64,000 nucleotides of DNA from Epiperipatus broadwayi (taxonomy: Eukaryota; Onychophora; Udeonychophora; Euonychophora; Peripatidae), in NCBI GenBank assembly GCA_028023455.1, contig JAQFVV010006504.1:558001-622000 (forward strand). Direction: 5' to 3'. The notes under the pieces were generated by a model, which had not been told where the DNA came from, did not search any database, and saw nothing but the letters and a program-made list of their open reading frames with translations. Position 1 is the first letter of the stretch. Every line of letters begins with the position of its first letter. The position numbers and the translations under genes were made by a program. Positions 46,961 through 59,312 of the stretch are shown piece after piece.

Positions 46961-49900
46961 ACATGGAACCAGATTCTTTTCACAATCACAGTTGGTTATT
47001 TATTTACGAATGGCAATCACCAAATGCAATTTATAAAATAATTTATATTGGACTTAAATTCTATAACGTGAATATCATACTTAACTAGTTAAATAAAATC
47101 AAACAGACACTTGATCAATGTTGAAATATTTATTACACTATTTTCCTTTCTTTCTTCTTATACCTTCCTCTTGCATTTATTTAATCAAACCATCCTGATC
47201 TATTTCATACAAATACAGCTTTAACAAATCATTCTCGAATGAACTTGTGCCATATGTTATCCAAATGTATAGAAAATTACCAATAATTACGGTATATACA
47301 CACTAGGAGTTAATTCAAAAGTCACTTACTATAAGAGTGTGCTTGTTAGCAGTGCTCAAACCCTCTCTTGCAAACATTAAAACCTATATCTATTCCTTTA
47401 GATTGAGTATACAATTTTATGTAAATACACCCTACTGGTATAATAATGATAGGTAAGAAAAGTAAAGTTAATTAATAAAATAAGACATCTATATAATGTT
47501 TGTTAATTTAAGTTAGTGGAATATATGTAATTACAAATATATATATATATAAAGCTATTGTTGAAACTTGTATCTGCTTGAAATGAAAGTTTTTCAAAAT
47601 TCTATTATGTCATTATATTAACATGCAAATGTTTCTTGTAATAAAAGAAAAAGTCTAGTTATCTTGATCGATCAGTGTATTGGTCCTGTGGGAGAAGTAT
47701 TTCATCCTATGCTTGTCATTGTTTGTCCCGACTTTCCATTTTAATCCAGTTTCCTCTGCTGGCTTTACTTGTCTCTATGCAAAGTAAGCATTTCCAATGT
47801 CAGTTCCAGGTGGTAATGGAAAGAGAGGTTTCCCAAAGGGAAAAGTTCTGACACCTTTACCCACACAACATATTATCTGCACTTTTTAATTATTTAATTT
47901 CGCTTTGCAAGTTTCAAATTGTCGAAGAGTCCAAGACAAATTAAAACCAATAGACCAGTCACTAACTTCAGCAAAATATCATTTAATAATCAAACAAAAG
48001 GCTACCATGTAATTTATAGTTTTTGTTTTTTTTAATATTACTTATAATCCTGTGGAAACATTCCATATTGATGAGCATAATAGATAGCTCAAAAATACTT
48101 CCACTATCAAAGTTTCAACAATAGAGCTAATTGCAGGAAAATGTTATACTTTCTTTCCCATTCTATCTTTAAGAATTTCTAAGAATTGGAAATAAAACAA
48201 AAGTCAACCTTTTACAAAAAAAAAACTTGGAAGTTCTTTTTTTATCTTGATTTAATTGATTACAAAACTTTTAAAATTCCATTTCAAAAAAATAAGTTTT
48301 ATTATTTATTTTTAATATAAAAATATAAGTTTTATTATAAAATAATATATACATAAATTTTAATAATATATATGTGCGTATATGTATGACTAAGAGTTGG
48401 CAGAAAAATAACAGCTCAATATATATATATCAAAAACAATATAAAGCAAGGTATATTCATTTGGTTACAGGTATATTTACTTTAGATTTATTAACAGTTT
48501 TGATGCACTGATATATCTAGTAATTGTTATTCACAATACCCATCTACAGTATGTTATTGAAAGCATAAAAGTATAACTAAACTTTACTAATAAATAATAT
48601 GATAATGACAATTATCATATGAAGACAAATGACAATTATTATTTATCATTCAGTAATCAATTATATGAATATGGGAACGAACACCAGATATCAAATATAT
48701 ACAGGATACTAAACTTTGCCCATGTCCACAGAATAATCATCTTAACTATTGAAATATCGTACCAATCCATCAGTAAACTACTATTTGATGAAAATAAAAT
48801 GACATTGCATATGTGTATCTTTTTTAAAATTACTAATAAATTTTATTGGTTTACTTGTAAACTGTTGACAAGATACCACAACACAATACATACACTATTT
48901 TATTTAGCTGAACACTATAGATAAACAACTGTTCCTGAAGCTAACTTTACCTTATCATTTCTATACAATTTTAAAACACCAAGAACTTCATGATACATGA
49001 TGAAAAATAACTAGACATCATCATGAGGGATCAGACAATAAAGAAAGGCTTTTCAGAACAACATTGCATGATTTTTTAACAATATGGCAGATTCCAACAC
49101 CTTTTTTTCTAGATATAAAATGTGTGGACATCATCTCAGCAAGGGAAGTGGAATGTATACCATGAAAATAATCTTCTCTGTGGATTAAACTGTACCAGCT
49201 AAGCATAAAATAATTATAAGCCTCAACAATATAATCCTCTCATGGAATAAGCAATAGGAGAGTATACTCCATCTATCAATCCATAATATCAATGATATAA
49301 CATTTAATAAAATTATGTTTCTCACACTTATCAAATAGAAACTAGCACAAATCCCCATCAAAACAATGGCAAGATAAAATAATTATCATATTAAAAGCTA
49401 AAAAGATAAATACCCCACCTCAAATGATGCATATGTTAAATAGTGTATGAAACTAACAAAGGTACTGTAAGTCAAACAACTATAAAATATTTTTAAAGCA
49501 TAATAAAATTTGCAATAATAAAAATTGCACAGTACAATGAACAATAGTGTAAATTCAATAAACTAAAGTGGATATACTAAATTACAGGCAAAATATAGAA
49601 AGATATAAAATGAATGTATACATGGTTATATGGAAAACTCCATATAAAAAAATAATTATGCCATCATAAGTAAATACTATTATGCTTATGACAAATCACT
49701 CTGTCTACTTGCCTGTAGATACAATGTCAATAGATAATTCCCATAAATGTAAGAAATGTGTATCTCTATTTATCTTAGTTTGTTTTCAGAATCGTTGCAT
49801 ATTTATACCATAAATAAAAGAAAAAATAATATACATATTAATAACATATCCAAAACTAATATATAATATTAATAAACATGAACAAAAAAAATAATTGCTA

Positions 49901-51417
49901 CTATACTTCATTTTGTTACCATAGTTCATAATTTAAATTACTTTACTATAAGCTGACTGATGAGGGGAAAATGATGTTATTGTTGACCAAAGTGATACAT
50001 CCATATTCTTCTTATTTTATCATGGTAAAGCAAATAAAACATTTAAGAGTTTCTGGCAAATAAAACAATTATACAGTATCACTCATAAATACTTCAGAAT
50101 TTTGGATCATTTTTTTGTGCTTAATAATTAATATTTAAACAAAGTTGTAAATTACAAATTATCTCCGACTTAGATAAAAGAATTTTTTTTCAAAACAATT
50201 GTTATTATTTTTTCCATCCACAGTAATATATTGGAATAATTAAGAATGGTTCCTGCATTTTAATGTATTTCAAAATCTTCTCTTTAATAGTTTCAATTAA
50301 TGTTAACTCAAATGTTTCACAATAGTAATTAAGAAATTGTTACTTATTTTTTTTATCTGTAATTTTAAACATTTTCTTTCAGAATATTATTATAAATTAT
50401 TATTTTCTTTCATCAAGATTTGCATTAAGTCTATCCAATTAAGCTATAAGTTAAATATTTTTTATAATTATCAAAACGGGAAACATATTCTAATATTCAT
50501 TTTTAATAATGAAGTAATCAAGCGTTTTAGAAGAAAAAATTTATCAGATTAATATTTTGATAGAAATATAAATTATATTCACGCATTATAATATATGTAA
50601 ATTTTAGTATCCTTTTAAAGTAGATTTAATTTTTTTAATTTAATTTCAGAAAGTTTTGTCTTAATCACTTTAAATCTGTTTCTTCTTGCATTTGGTATAA
50701 AGACAAAAAGTATTTTATAAACAAACACACAGAATACTTTTTTTTTGTCATTCCAAACAAATCATTGTTAATCTTTAAATGTACATAATAAGTATAATGA
50801 TTAAGATTGCAGTAATATATAGAATAAAATTTTATGTTTACTATCTCATGTCTGGTTTTAAGTCTGAAGTCTCTTTAAACGATGTATTTGTTTTTCAAAA
50901 TGGTTCCCATTCTATTTTAATGTGAAATTCTCATGATTGTCAGTTGATAGATCAGTAGGTCAGAGGTATGCAAGGAAGTGGAATTCTCTACTCCATTATT
51001 TTATGAGTCAAATTATAATTGACTATCATTTAAATTTGGTTCAAATTCAAATCCAGTGATATTTATTTTCAGCTTTTTCTTGGTCTTAAATTTTGTTATA
51101 GCTCAGATGTATTTATCTCTTTTCTTGTTGTTTTCATGATCCCCCATTATAAACTCTGTTAGTTTATTTTATACTTTTATGAAATGGAATTGTTGTAAAA
51201 AATATAGGCCAATTAAAGCAAGGTATGTGCATATTATTAATACTTCTCCACCTACAGTCATTAGTGATAACTAACCAAGCTGTCACCATAACCAAATTTC
51301 CCTACAGTTCTTTTATCTTTCAATTGTTTATGAATTCTAGCAATAAAGTCTTCCATGATAATTTTAAAATGTTGTTTAGGCTGCTCAAAGACTTGTTAAT
51401 CTATATAAATCCTCTAC
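46961..51417. other. AT-rich noncoding stretch
   Basis: Mostly featureless. A slightly GC-richer block at 47640-47900 looks like an old unassigned repeat. TA runs occur at about 47538-47552 and 48419-48430. The open stretch 48619-48924 (101 codons, plus) has no recognisable domain and typical random-AT composition, so I do not call it a gene. Confidence 0.45.
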
Positions 51418-51890
51418 TTATTCATTACAATGAAAACTTGTTGTAGCATAAATCTGAATTATCTTTATTTGATACCTACCTCTAAGCTGAATAACTAATT
51501 TTGCCACTCTTCCTAATATATTACCAATCTCTAGGAACATTGTTCTACCATTTTTATTTATAATTAATTCTACTCCATTTATGCTTATAATGTTTATATC
51601 TTTGTAATACATTCCACATTCACTTTTTAAATCAATTGTCTCTTTACTTTTTCTTTTAACCTCTCAATGTCCAACAATGACCCATTTAATATTAGACTAT
51701 TTTTCATCCAATTCTCACTAGAAAGTGGTCTGTAGTTATAATTACTTATATAAAATGTCATCATCAAATGGCAGCCTAGAACCACCACATCTGCTAGATT
51801 TTTGGCATCTTCTACTTTCAGTCACTAACCATTGGCTTGGCAAATAACTTTGCTGCCTCCTGGGAAAAAAGTTATAATTTAGTTTTGTCT
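51418..51890 (-). pseudogene. RTE-like endonuclease fragment, second copy
   Basis: On the minus strand, 51612-51418 encodes N-I-I-S-I-N-G-V-E-L-I-I-N-K-N-G-R-T, then L-R-G-R-Y-Q-I-K-I-I-Q-I-Y-A-T-T-S. This is clearly the same family as the LINE at 15.8 kb (R-Y-Q-I-Q-I-V-Q-I-Y-A-P-T-S). Further LINE-like noncoding or 5' sequence may extend to about 51890. Truncated at 51418, where the domain should continue. A relic only. Confidence 0.65.
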
Positions 51891-52780
51891 TGACGGTTGT
51901 GAATATTTATGTAAAAAATGTTTAGTCACACATATATTTCAAGAAAAAACTGATATTTCAATTAAAAGCAATGAGATAACAGAAGAAATTATAGTGTTCC
52001 TTAATCTTAAACTCAGAAATAAAAAAATCACTGTTCTCTAAATGCGATAATACATGTTGGTGAACAGCCTATCCATGTTTATATATTATAATTATATAAA
52101 CAATAATATAATAATAACTGCTGCAATGACAAAGACATTATGGAATGGATGTTAGGAATTTGCCCTGATCAATTCCTTTAAGGATTCAAAGAGGAAGCAG
52201 AGCATCACTTTCCAATTAATAGTAAACTCCTTTCTGAGACTTTTAATTCATAAGCATTTATATCTAAATAGTAGCTAAGGAAATCTCAAGCAAATGAGAA
52301 CTTTTTTTAGGTAATACAGATTCACGCCCATCTAATATTTTATAAGATATTTAACTATTCTTAGTAAATACCCTAAACTGATACACAAAATGTAATTAAC
52401 TGGTAAATAAAACAACAATGTGGTAATATTGTAATATAGCTTTAACCTATAATTAAAGAAGTATCATGTTCTTACAGACGTTACACTTTTATTATATCTT
52501 TTAATATTTGCTTTTCAAAAAGCCTCTTTATGTAAGTAGAAGATTTTCAGGTCTTAAAAATTTAAAAGATATTCATGTAATAGCATTTTCCCATGCTTTT
52601 GAAGATTTTCAGGTCTTTAAAAGATATTCATGTAATAGCATTTTTCCATACATTTTACTGATTATTTATAGATATGATGTAATGAAGCAATAAAATAAAG
52701 CAATTTGCTTTATTATGTCATAACTGAAAATATTCTCATTTATAATTATAAATTATTTAACTACAATTTATCTTTAATAG
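51891..52780. other. noncoding, with a 50-bp direct duplication
   Basis: GAAGATTTTCAGGTCTT...TTTAAAAGATATTCATGTAA...TAGCATTTT occurs twice (about 52539-52594 and 52601-52649), the first with an extra AAAAATTT. It lies 130 bp upstream of the Ser/Thr exon. Otherwise featureless. Confidence 0.6.
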
Positions 52781-52831
52781 GTCAAGCTACAACCACTTCT
52801 CCTGATATTTCAACAACTTTTCCATCTACAG
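52781..52831 (+). CDS. small Ser/Thr-rich exon, probably of the lectin gene
   Basis: A 51-bp candidate exon between a T-rich acceptor ending CTTTAATAG (52780) and the donor ACAG|GTAATT (52832). In phase 1 it encodes Q-A-T-T-T-S-P-D-I-S-T-T-F-P-S-T flanked by split glycine codons: a mucin-like Ser/Thr/Pro linker, which would be expected to be O-glycosylated if secreted. It enters and leaves in phase 1, the same phase in which the lectin exon at 19536-19701 ends. The exon could therefore follow directly and could be skipped or repeated without shifting the frame. No other such exons were recognised nearby. It could be a chance open stretch, but the splice sites and composition argue for a real exon. 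Confidence 0.55.
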
Positions 52832-54923
52832 GTAATTATTATGTGTGTATGTGCTTGTATGTTTTTAACATTTATGAAAAATATAGATCATTTTTTGAAA
52901 TTGTTTTTTATAACATTTTACATTCATTTAGAAAAGAGCAAATATAAGAGAACATCAAAAAATAAAACAACTAATTAATGGATGATTTTATTTATCAGTT
53001 TTAAATCTCACCTTAAAACAACATTCTAATACTTGAGCTTCCATAGTAAAATATTATTTTTTAAATGTTATTAAAATATCTGCTATAAAAACAAATTGGT
53101 ATTAGCTTTTATGATTTTTTTTTCAAATCTACTCCTTCTTTTACTGTGACATCTAAAGATGAATGTCTTTAATATATTAAGATGAATGTCTTTAATATGT
53201 TAACTGCTTATCTTTTTTTTTGTTTGTAAATTTAAACTTAATATTACTAAGAATTGATTTTGTATATCTGAGATTATATTAAATATGTTCATGTTTATCA
53301 TATTCAATAGCAATACTTTTGACTATAATAAAGGGATTGTATAGTTATTGAAAGCATTCATGTTTTTATTAATCTGAAATATCATAATCTATATTAATTA
53401 GAATATTTCCAGGAACTGCTCATATGTTTTGTAGAGTTTTCTCAAAATAACATAGATTGTATTGATTCACCATATAATTTTTAACATAATTTATAATTGA
53501 ATAATTTTTTTCATCTAAGTCCAAAATGATACTATCATTTACTTTCATCAGTCCTTTGTCAATTCTTCATACATTGTGTGTAATATATTAGTTAGTTATG
53601 TATTTAGAATATGTTATAAATAACAAGAACTAATGAATCAAATATTTTACCAATGTCAAAGCACTAAATGCTTTGCTGAAATCTATTTATTTATCTGTCT
53701 GTCTATCTATTAGTTTATTTATCTGTCATTTTACATATCTATTAATAGGAATATTGATATGTATCGCTGTCTGTCTAGCCTTCTTTTCATTAAACTATAT
53801 ATTATTTATGTTCCCATCTGATTTCCTACCCTATATATTTTTATCTTCTTTCATATCTATTCAATTATATATTTCACTTAACCACTTATTCCACTGCAAA
53901 ATAATATATATATATATGAAGTATGGTCACTTATAAAATAACATATAAATTATAATAAGAGAAGAGATCTTATAATCATTTATTTCTTTATGCAGACTTA
54001 CAAATATTTTTAATTCTTTGATGAGACATGTATGATAAGATATCTGACTAATAAGCATTATGCTAGTTCTACCTGTTACATAAATAGCTAACACATCAGA
54101 ATTATGCATTTTAAGATTGAAATCCTAATTGTTACATTAGCAAAATTGATAGTCAACATGCATTGTTGTATATTTGAATATAATGATTGCCACTTTTGTT
54201 TTATAAACTTCATGTCAAAATTTAAAAATAAGTGAATTGAAATGAGAACCAGTAATAAAGAAATAGTGATTTTATAACATAAATATTGATAATATAACCA
54301 AGAAACGTTAAATAATAACAATAAATAAATAGTGACTGAATTCTTGGCATATGCACAATCCACAACTTGTTTAATATAATGTTTTCTATTAGTTTTATAA
54401 AAACAATAAAAAATTAAATACAAGTTTATTATATAGACTTTTTAAGCTAAATGTAATTAGAGGGGATTTGAACACAAGTTCTCTTTACTCATCCACTCCA
54501 TTCTACATTCCCGCATTTTAACATTATATTATTGTGAACATATAAAAATAAATAATTTAGTAATTGATTGTAGCAATCCAAGTTTTCCACCAGAAGAGGG
54601 CGAACATATATGACTATCATCAGACTTAGGGTCTTCAGGCAGGATGCTGTGAATGACACGATGATGTACCTAACCAATTATTATATCTATTTCTAATGGG
54701 CTAGCTGTTAGTCCACACATTAAATTCAGACACAATTTAAGCTAGTTCACCATATCTCATCCCTCTTTTGCATTACATTATGCCTCATTATTCAAACTCA
54801 GGGAGAATGATGCCTTCATCTTTCTTCAGGGATGAAATTACTTTATGTAGCAACTATTGTACCTCTATATAGGTTTTTATTAATCTAAGATACATCCAAC
54901 CCTATTGCTGCGATGTGTGTGTC
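52832..54923. other. AT-rich noncoding stretch
   Basis: Probably intronic. There are several chance open stretches. A TATC/TGTC-rich low-complexity patch occurs at 53683-53745. No further lectin or linker exons were found. Confidence 0.5.
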
Positions 54924-54940
54924 CATATATATATATATAT
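54924..54940. repeat. (AT)n tract at edge of hairpin element
   Basis: Short AT dinucleotide run immediately before GATCACTAGG, the outer end of the hairpin family unit. Confidence 0.9.
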
Positions 54941-56078
54941 GATCACTAGGTGGAGCTTTACCAATAGCTTCCAACAAGCTTTGTTTACATAAATGCTGAA
55001 AGAGATAGAATTCAAAATCTCTATCATTGTCACCCACTTCCAGAACAGCTGTTTTCAAGCTTATTGGTTCGTGTCAGTGAAGGCCTGGGAGACTAGAAAC
55101 TATATCTAAATACCAACTCTAAAATCAACATTTATCAAACATGTTTCTATCAGTTTGAAAGCATGAAATTTATCAGACATGTAATGTCTTCAAATCCACC
55201 TTAACAAACTATATAGCTATATGGGTCTGAAAACAGTTCAGTTTCACCATATAATAAAGCCTCTGCAATATATAGCATTGCAAAAACCTTCAAAGGTGCA
55301 TTTATTATAAATCAAAACAAGTTATAAATTTCATAACTTGCCTTTAAGCTTGCATTTTATGATCACTAGATGGAGCTTTACCATTAGCTTCTTATAAGCT
55401 TTGTTTACATAAACACCGAAAGAGATAGAATTCAAAATCTCTATCATTGTCACCCACCTCCAGACCAGCTGGTTTCGAGCTTATTGGCTCATGTCAGTGA
55501 AGGCCTGGGAGACTAGAAACTACATCTAAATGCCAACTCTAAAATCAGCATTTATCAAACCGTTTCTATCAGTTTGAAAGCATGAAATTTATCAGACATG
55601 TAATGATTCAAATCAAACTTAACAAACTAGATAGCTATATGGGTCTGAAAACAGTTCAGTTTCACCATATAATAAAAGCATTTGCAATATATAGCATTGC
55701 AAAAACCTTCAAAGATACATTTACGATAATCAAAACATGTTATCTAGTTTGTTAAGCTGGATTTGAAAACATTATGTGTCTGATAAATTTCATGCTTTCA
55801 AACTGATAGAAACGTGTTTGATAAATGCTGATTTTAGAGTTGGTATTTACATCTAGTTTCTAGTCTTCCAGGCCTTCACTGACATAAGCCAATAAGCTTG
55901 AAACCACCTGGTCTGGAGGTGGGTGACAATGATAGAGATTTTGAATTCTATCTCTTTTGGTGTTTATGTAAACAAAGCTTGTTAGGAGCTATTGGTAAAG
56001 TTCCATCTAGTGATCATAAAATGCAAGCTTAAAGGCAAGTTACAAAATTTATAACTTGTTTTGATTATAATCAATTAA
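54941..56078. mobile_element. hairpin element: one partial unit plus a complete foldback
   Basis: Three copies of an arm that begins GATCACTAGATGGAGCTTTA. Unit 1 starts at 54941, unit 2 at 55361 (same orientation), and a third, inverted, ends at 56015. Units 2 and 3 form a hairpin: core arms 55361-55633 and 55741-56015, spacer of about 107 bp. The arms extend outward by an inverted tail (left about 55303-55360, right 56016-56078) that contains a small internal hairpin, CAAGTTA...TAACTTG. Unit 1 has the arm and spacer but no inverted partner. The arm shares blocks with the element at 62122 (TTTGTTTACATAAAC, GTTTCTATCAGTTTG). No coding capacity. Confidence 0.85.
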
Positions 56079-58091
56079 GAATATGTGTGAGTGTACAAGA
56101 GATTTGATAAATTAGAGATCAATTTGATTGAAAACACATTAACAACTTTTATTTATAACTGATAAAAAATCCAAACTCTATTCACATAGTAAAAGATGTA
56201 ATTATATGTATCCAATATGCATCTCTACCATATCAATGATTAAAATTATCCATTACTCCAACCCATACTCATGATAGATATTCATCAATAGATACTCCCT
56301 ATTTACTATGCCAATAAGATTAATTAAAACAAAAAAAATATTAATTTGTTACCACAATGATTGTGAAGCTAACTAAATATATTACAATATTATATCAATG
56401 TACGTACAATTGCTTTATTATCCAGTTTCAGTTGTAGAGGTTCAATCATCTCTGGGGAGCCCTATCTATGGTGAAGTTTCCTAAAGTTAATAGAAAAAAA
56501 TATTCACACAAAAATATTAGTCATTTATATCGAATAAACTAAATATAACAATTATTAGTTAATTATAAACTCTGTTTTATACTAGTGCATGTGATTAATA
56601 TGGAACAGTATCAAAATTTTTATCTCATTCCATATTATGTGATGCTGATGATTAAATATCATGTCACTATGGAGGGAATTAACCTAAACTTTATTTACAA
56701 AAAAAATGTCTCCCTTAATAAACATTTACCTGTGCACTATGTTGTTTTGTAGTGCAATGGACTCTTCCGACTACAGATATGCTAAGACTTCCAAGTGTGA
56801 GAGTGAAATAAAAATAGAATTTTATAAACATACAAAGCCAAATAAAATTACATATAATAACTCTGATTTGCTTCAAATCCTCCTGATTAAAGTCAGTAAT
56901 TTTATTATTGATGTCCCTCATGGTTGCAGTCTATTTATCTCCTCACCAGTCTGCTCTGATAATTTCTCCCTCACTCGAATTCTCTAGTAATGCATTCATG
57001 GTGATTCTCTTTTTTATCCATTGTTATTTTTTTCCTGGATCCACTTACATACTTCACAAGAGGCATTTGATAATTTTATAGGCATTAGATATAAATGAAT
57101 TAAATCATCATGCTTTATGGCAATTTTGACAGCACCTAGGTTCTACAGCACATTATTTAGCCAGAACACATTTGTTTAATATTTTATATGACATTTAAAT
57201 TTTTTCCAGATATTATTTGGTATTTAATAAATTTATGCAAAAGAAGATTTTACTTCATCATTTACAATGTATAAGCTGGTGATATAATATTCCCTTTTCT
57301 TCTTGCTTGATTGATAATGCAGTCTTTTGCCTTTGATTATTGATGTAAAATTATTTCAGTTCTTTTGTTACACTGCTAAAGTTCATCAACTTTCATCATC
57401 TTAAATGTTGATTATAATTTCTTTCAACTTTTAGCACTATAAAATTTTATACAAATGATATGGTATTTTCTAACATGTCATCCATTTTATCCTTCATTCT
57501 AATGTTCAATCTTAAGATATTTACTGCTTGCAGTTATTATATCCTCTGACAAAATACAAAAGTTGATGGAAATGAACTGGGTTTGTTTTCATACTGGGCC
57601 TAATTTTCATTGTTGAGCAATCTCATATTTTTAATTTCCTTTTCCATAGCTGTATGTGCCTATTGTTATGTGAATTAATGGTTGTTATTGAAATAACATA
57701 ATAAAATTAAGTAGTAAAATTACATAGCAAAATTTATTACATAGTAAAATTCTACTCTTATTCTCTAACACTTGGTTGTTTAGACATTGACTTGACATCA
57801 GGACATCACCATGTCTACTATGTTATTGTCTTAGATAATGACATTTACGCATAGACAAATGACGTGTTATTAGTATACATATATATGCAGAATGTTTTTT
57901 TAATTAGTTTTTTTTTTATTTTCCATTGAAGCAAAATATTTGTTTCATTTTAATATTATCTCGAGTTAGTAATTATTAAGACAAACTTTTAGAGTGTACA
58001 TGTTTATATATCTGTTTGCAAATAAAATTTGATAAAATGTATCTAACCTATTATCTCAATTTATTGTGGACACATAACGGTTGGATTGAAC
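56079..58091. other. AT-rich noncoding stretch
   Basis: No recognisable genes. A 93-codon open stretch at 56706-56987 has no supporting features. Confidence 0.5.
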
Positions 58092-58106
58092 TGGATTGTA
58101 AGCTAC

Positions 58107-58110
<4 letters not shown>

Positions 58111-58162
<52 letters not shown>
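58111..58162. repeat. (TA)n microsatellite
   Basis: Pure TA dinucleotides for about 50 bp, preceded by GGATTGTAAGCTACCC. Confidence 0.95.
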
Positions 58163-58165
<3 letters not shown>

Positions 58166-58319
58166 AACTAATGAATTATTGAGCCATGGAAATTATATAG
58201 CCATAAGATTATATTCATCCTTTGGTAATCACTTTAAATTAATCATTGTAACTATAAATAAATAATTGTACTTAAGATTTTAAAAATTTTACAATATCCA
58301 TAATTAGAAACTAGTCACT

Positions 58320-58660
58320 TCTGACATCTGGTATCTAGCCTATTTCAAACCCTAGTTAGGCAGCCATTGTATCCTCAATAAACAAGTAGGAACACAGGGT
58401 AACTCAAATAACTCTTAAGACATTATAACTTATGAAACCACATCAAGTGGGTGAGTACATGGTTAACCCAATAAAAAATTTTCTCAATAAATCCAACAGC
58501 AAATTTTACCCATTCTTATTTCTTAGTTTGATGTCAAGTACACATTTAAGTGAATAACAAATGAATATGGTCCAGCAGGGCACCACTAGGCTATCTTAAT
58601 CTAGACAAAGTTATATTTTATAACTTTTTCAAATGTACTGGGTTTGAACCCCTTTTGGTA
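58320..58660 (-). repeat. possible SINE-like repeat sharing a motif with the composite repeat
   Basis: On the minus strand, GGGTTCAAACCC (about 58643-58632) is followed by ATAGCCTAGTGGTGCCCTGC (about 58600-58581). This resembles TTCAAGTAGCCTAGTGGCGC in the composite repeat's tRNA-like part, so a shared tRNA-derived origin is possible. Element ends are not defined. Confidence 0.3.
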
Positions 58661-59256
58661 CATGTAGAATTTTGATTTTAGACCCATATCATTGTATGCA
58701 CTAACATTTAGGTAAACATAAAACATCCTTAAACTAAAGTGGTGTATATAAAATTTTCCAGACAGAAATCATCTAGATCCTAACTAAATGTGTTTCAATA
58801 TCTCTATAAGTTTTACTAGCTCATATTATATCATTAATTTAGGATGGCAATTCACTCATTCTTGAATGATGTAGATGATGGAATGGTGGTTACTATAATG
58901 ATTCACAAATGTCAATTAAATACCATGAAATCACTATTTGTTTATGGCCTTTAAACATTTATCTAGCTCATTAATTAAAATGTGATGATGACAGTAATGA
59001 TAATAGTTTCAACCACAGCTTTAGAACAAGGCCTAAACTAAAATTTAGTTCTAAAGAAATTCATAACTATTGGTTAATCTTGGTATATCTAATTAGATCT
59101 TAAACAGTTAATATTTGCCAGTGATGATGAATGATCACAACTAATAAAGAATACCCTTAATGAAATATATATGCCTCATTTATTAAAACAAATTAACATT
59201 TATTACTGCATTTCTAACATGTACATACAATTTCTAGATAGACATGAAAGTTTATA

Positions 59257-59312
<56 letters not shown>

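Noticed and set aside
48619-48924. 101-codon open stretch on the plus strand
   Set aside because: Composition of random AT-rich DNA, no motif, no splice support.
49955-49985. CTGATGAGGGGAAAAT, hammerhead-like
   Set aside because: No pairing stems around the core; chance match.
53683-53745. Short TATC/TGTC-rich repeats
   Set aside because: Low-complexity sequence without a regular unit; not reported as an array.
54088-54423. 111-codon hydrophobic open stretch on the minus strand
   Set aside because: Leu/Ile/Tyr-rich translation is expected from AT-rich sequence; no evidence of a gene.
54430-54560. Minus-strand GTGTTCAAATCCCCTC, a tRNA B-box-like match
   Set aside because: No acceptor stem or convincing A box; not a tRNA gene and too weak for a SINE call.
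56706-56987. 93-codon open stretch on the plus strand
   Set aside because: No recognisable domain or neighbours; not distinguishable from chance.
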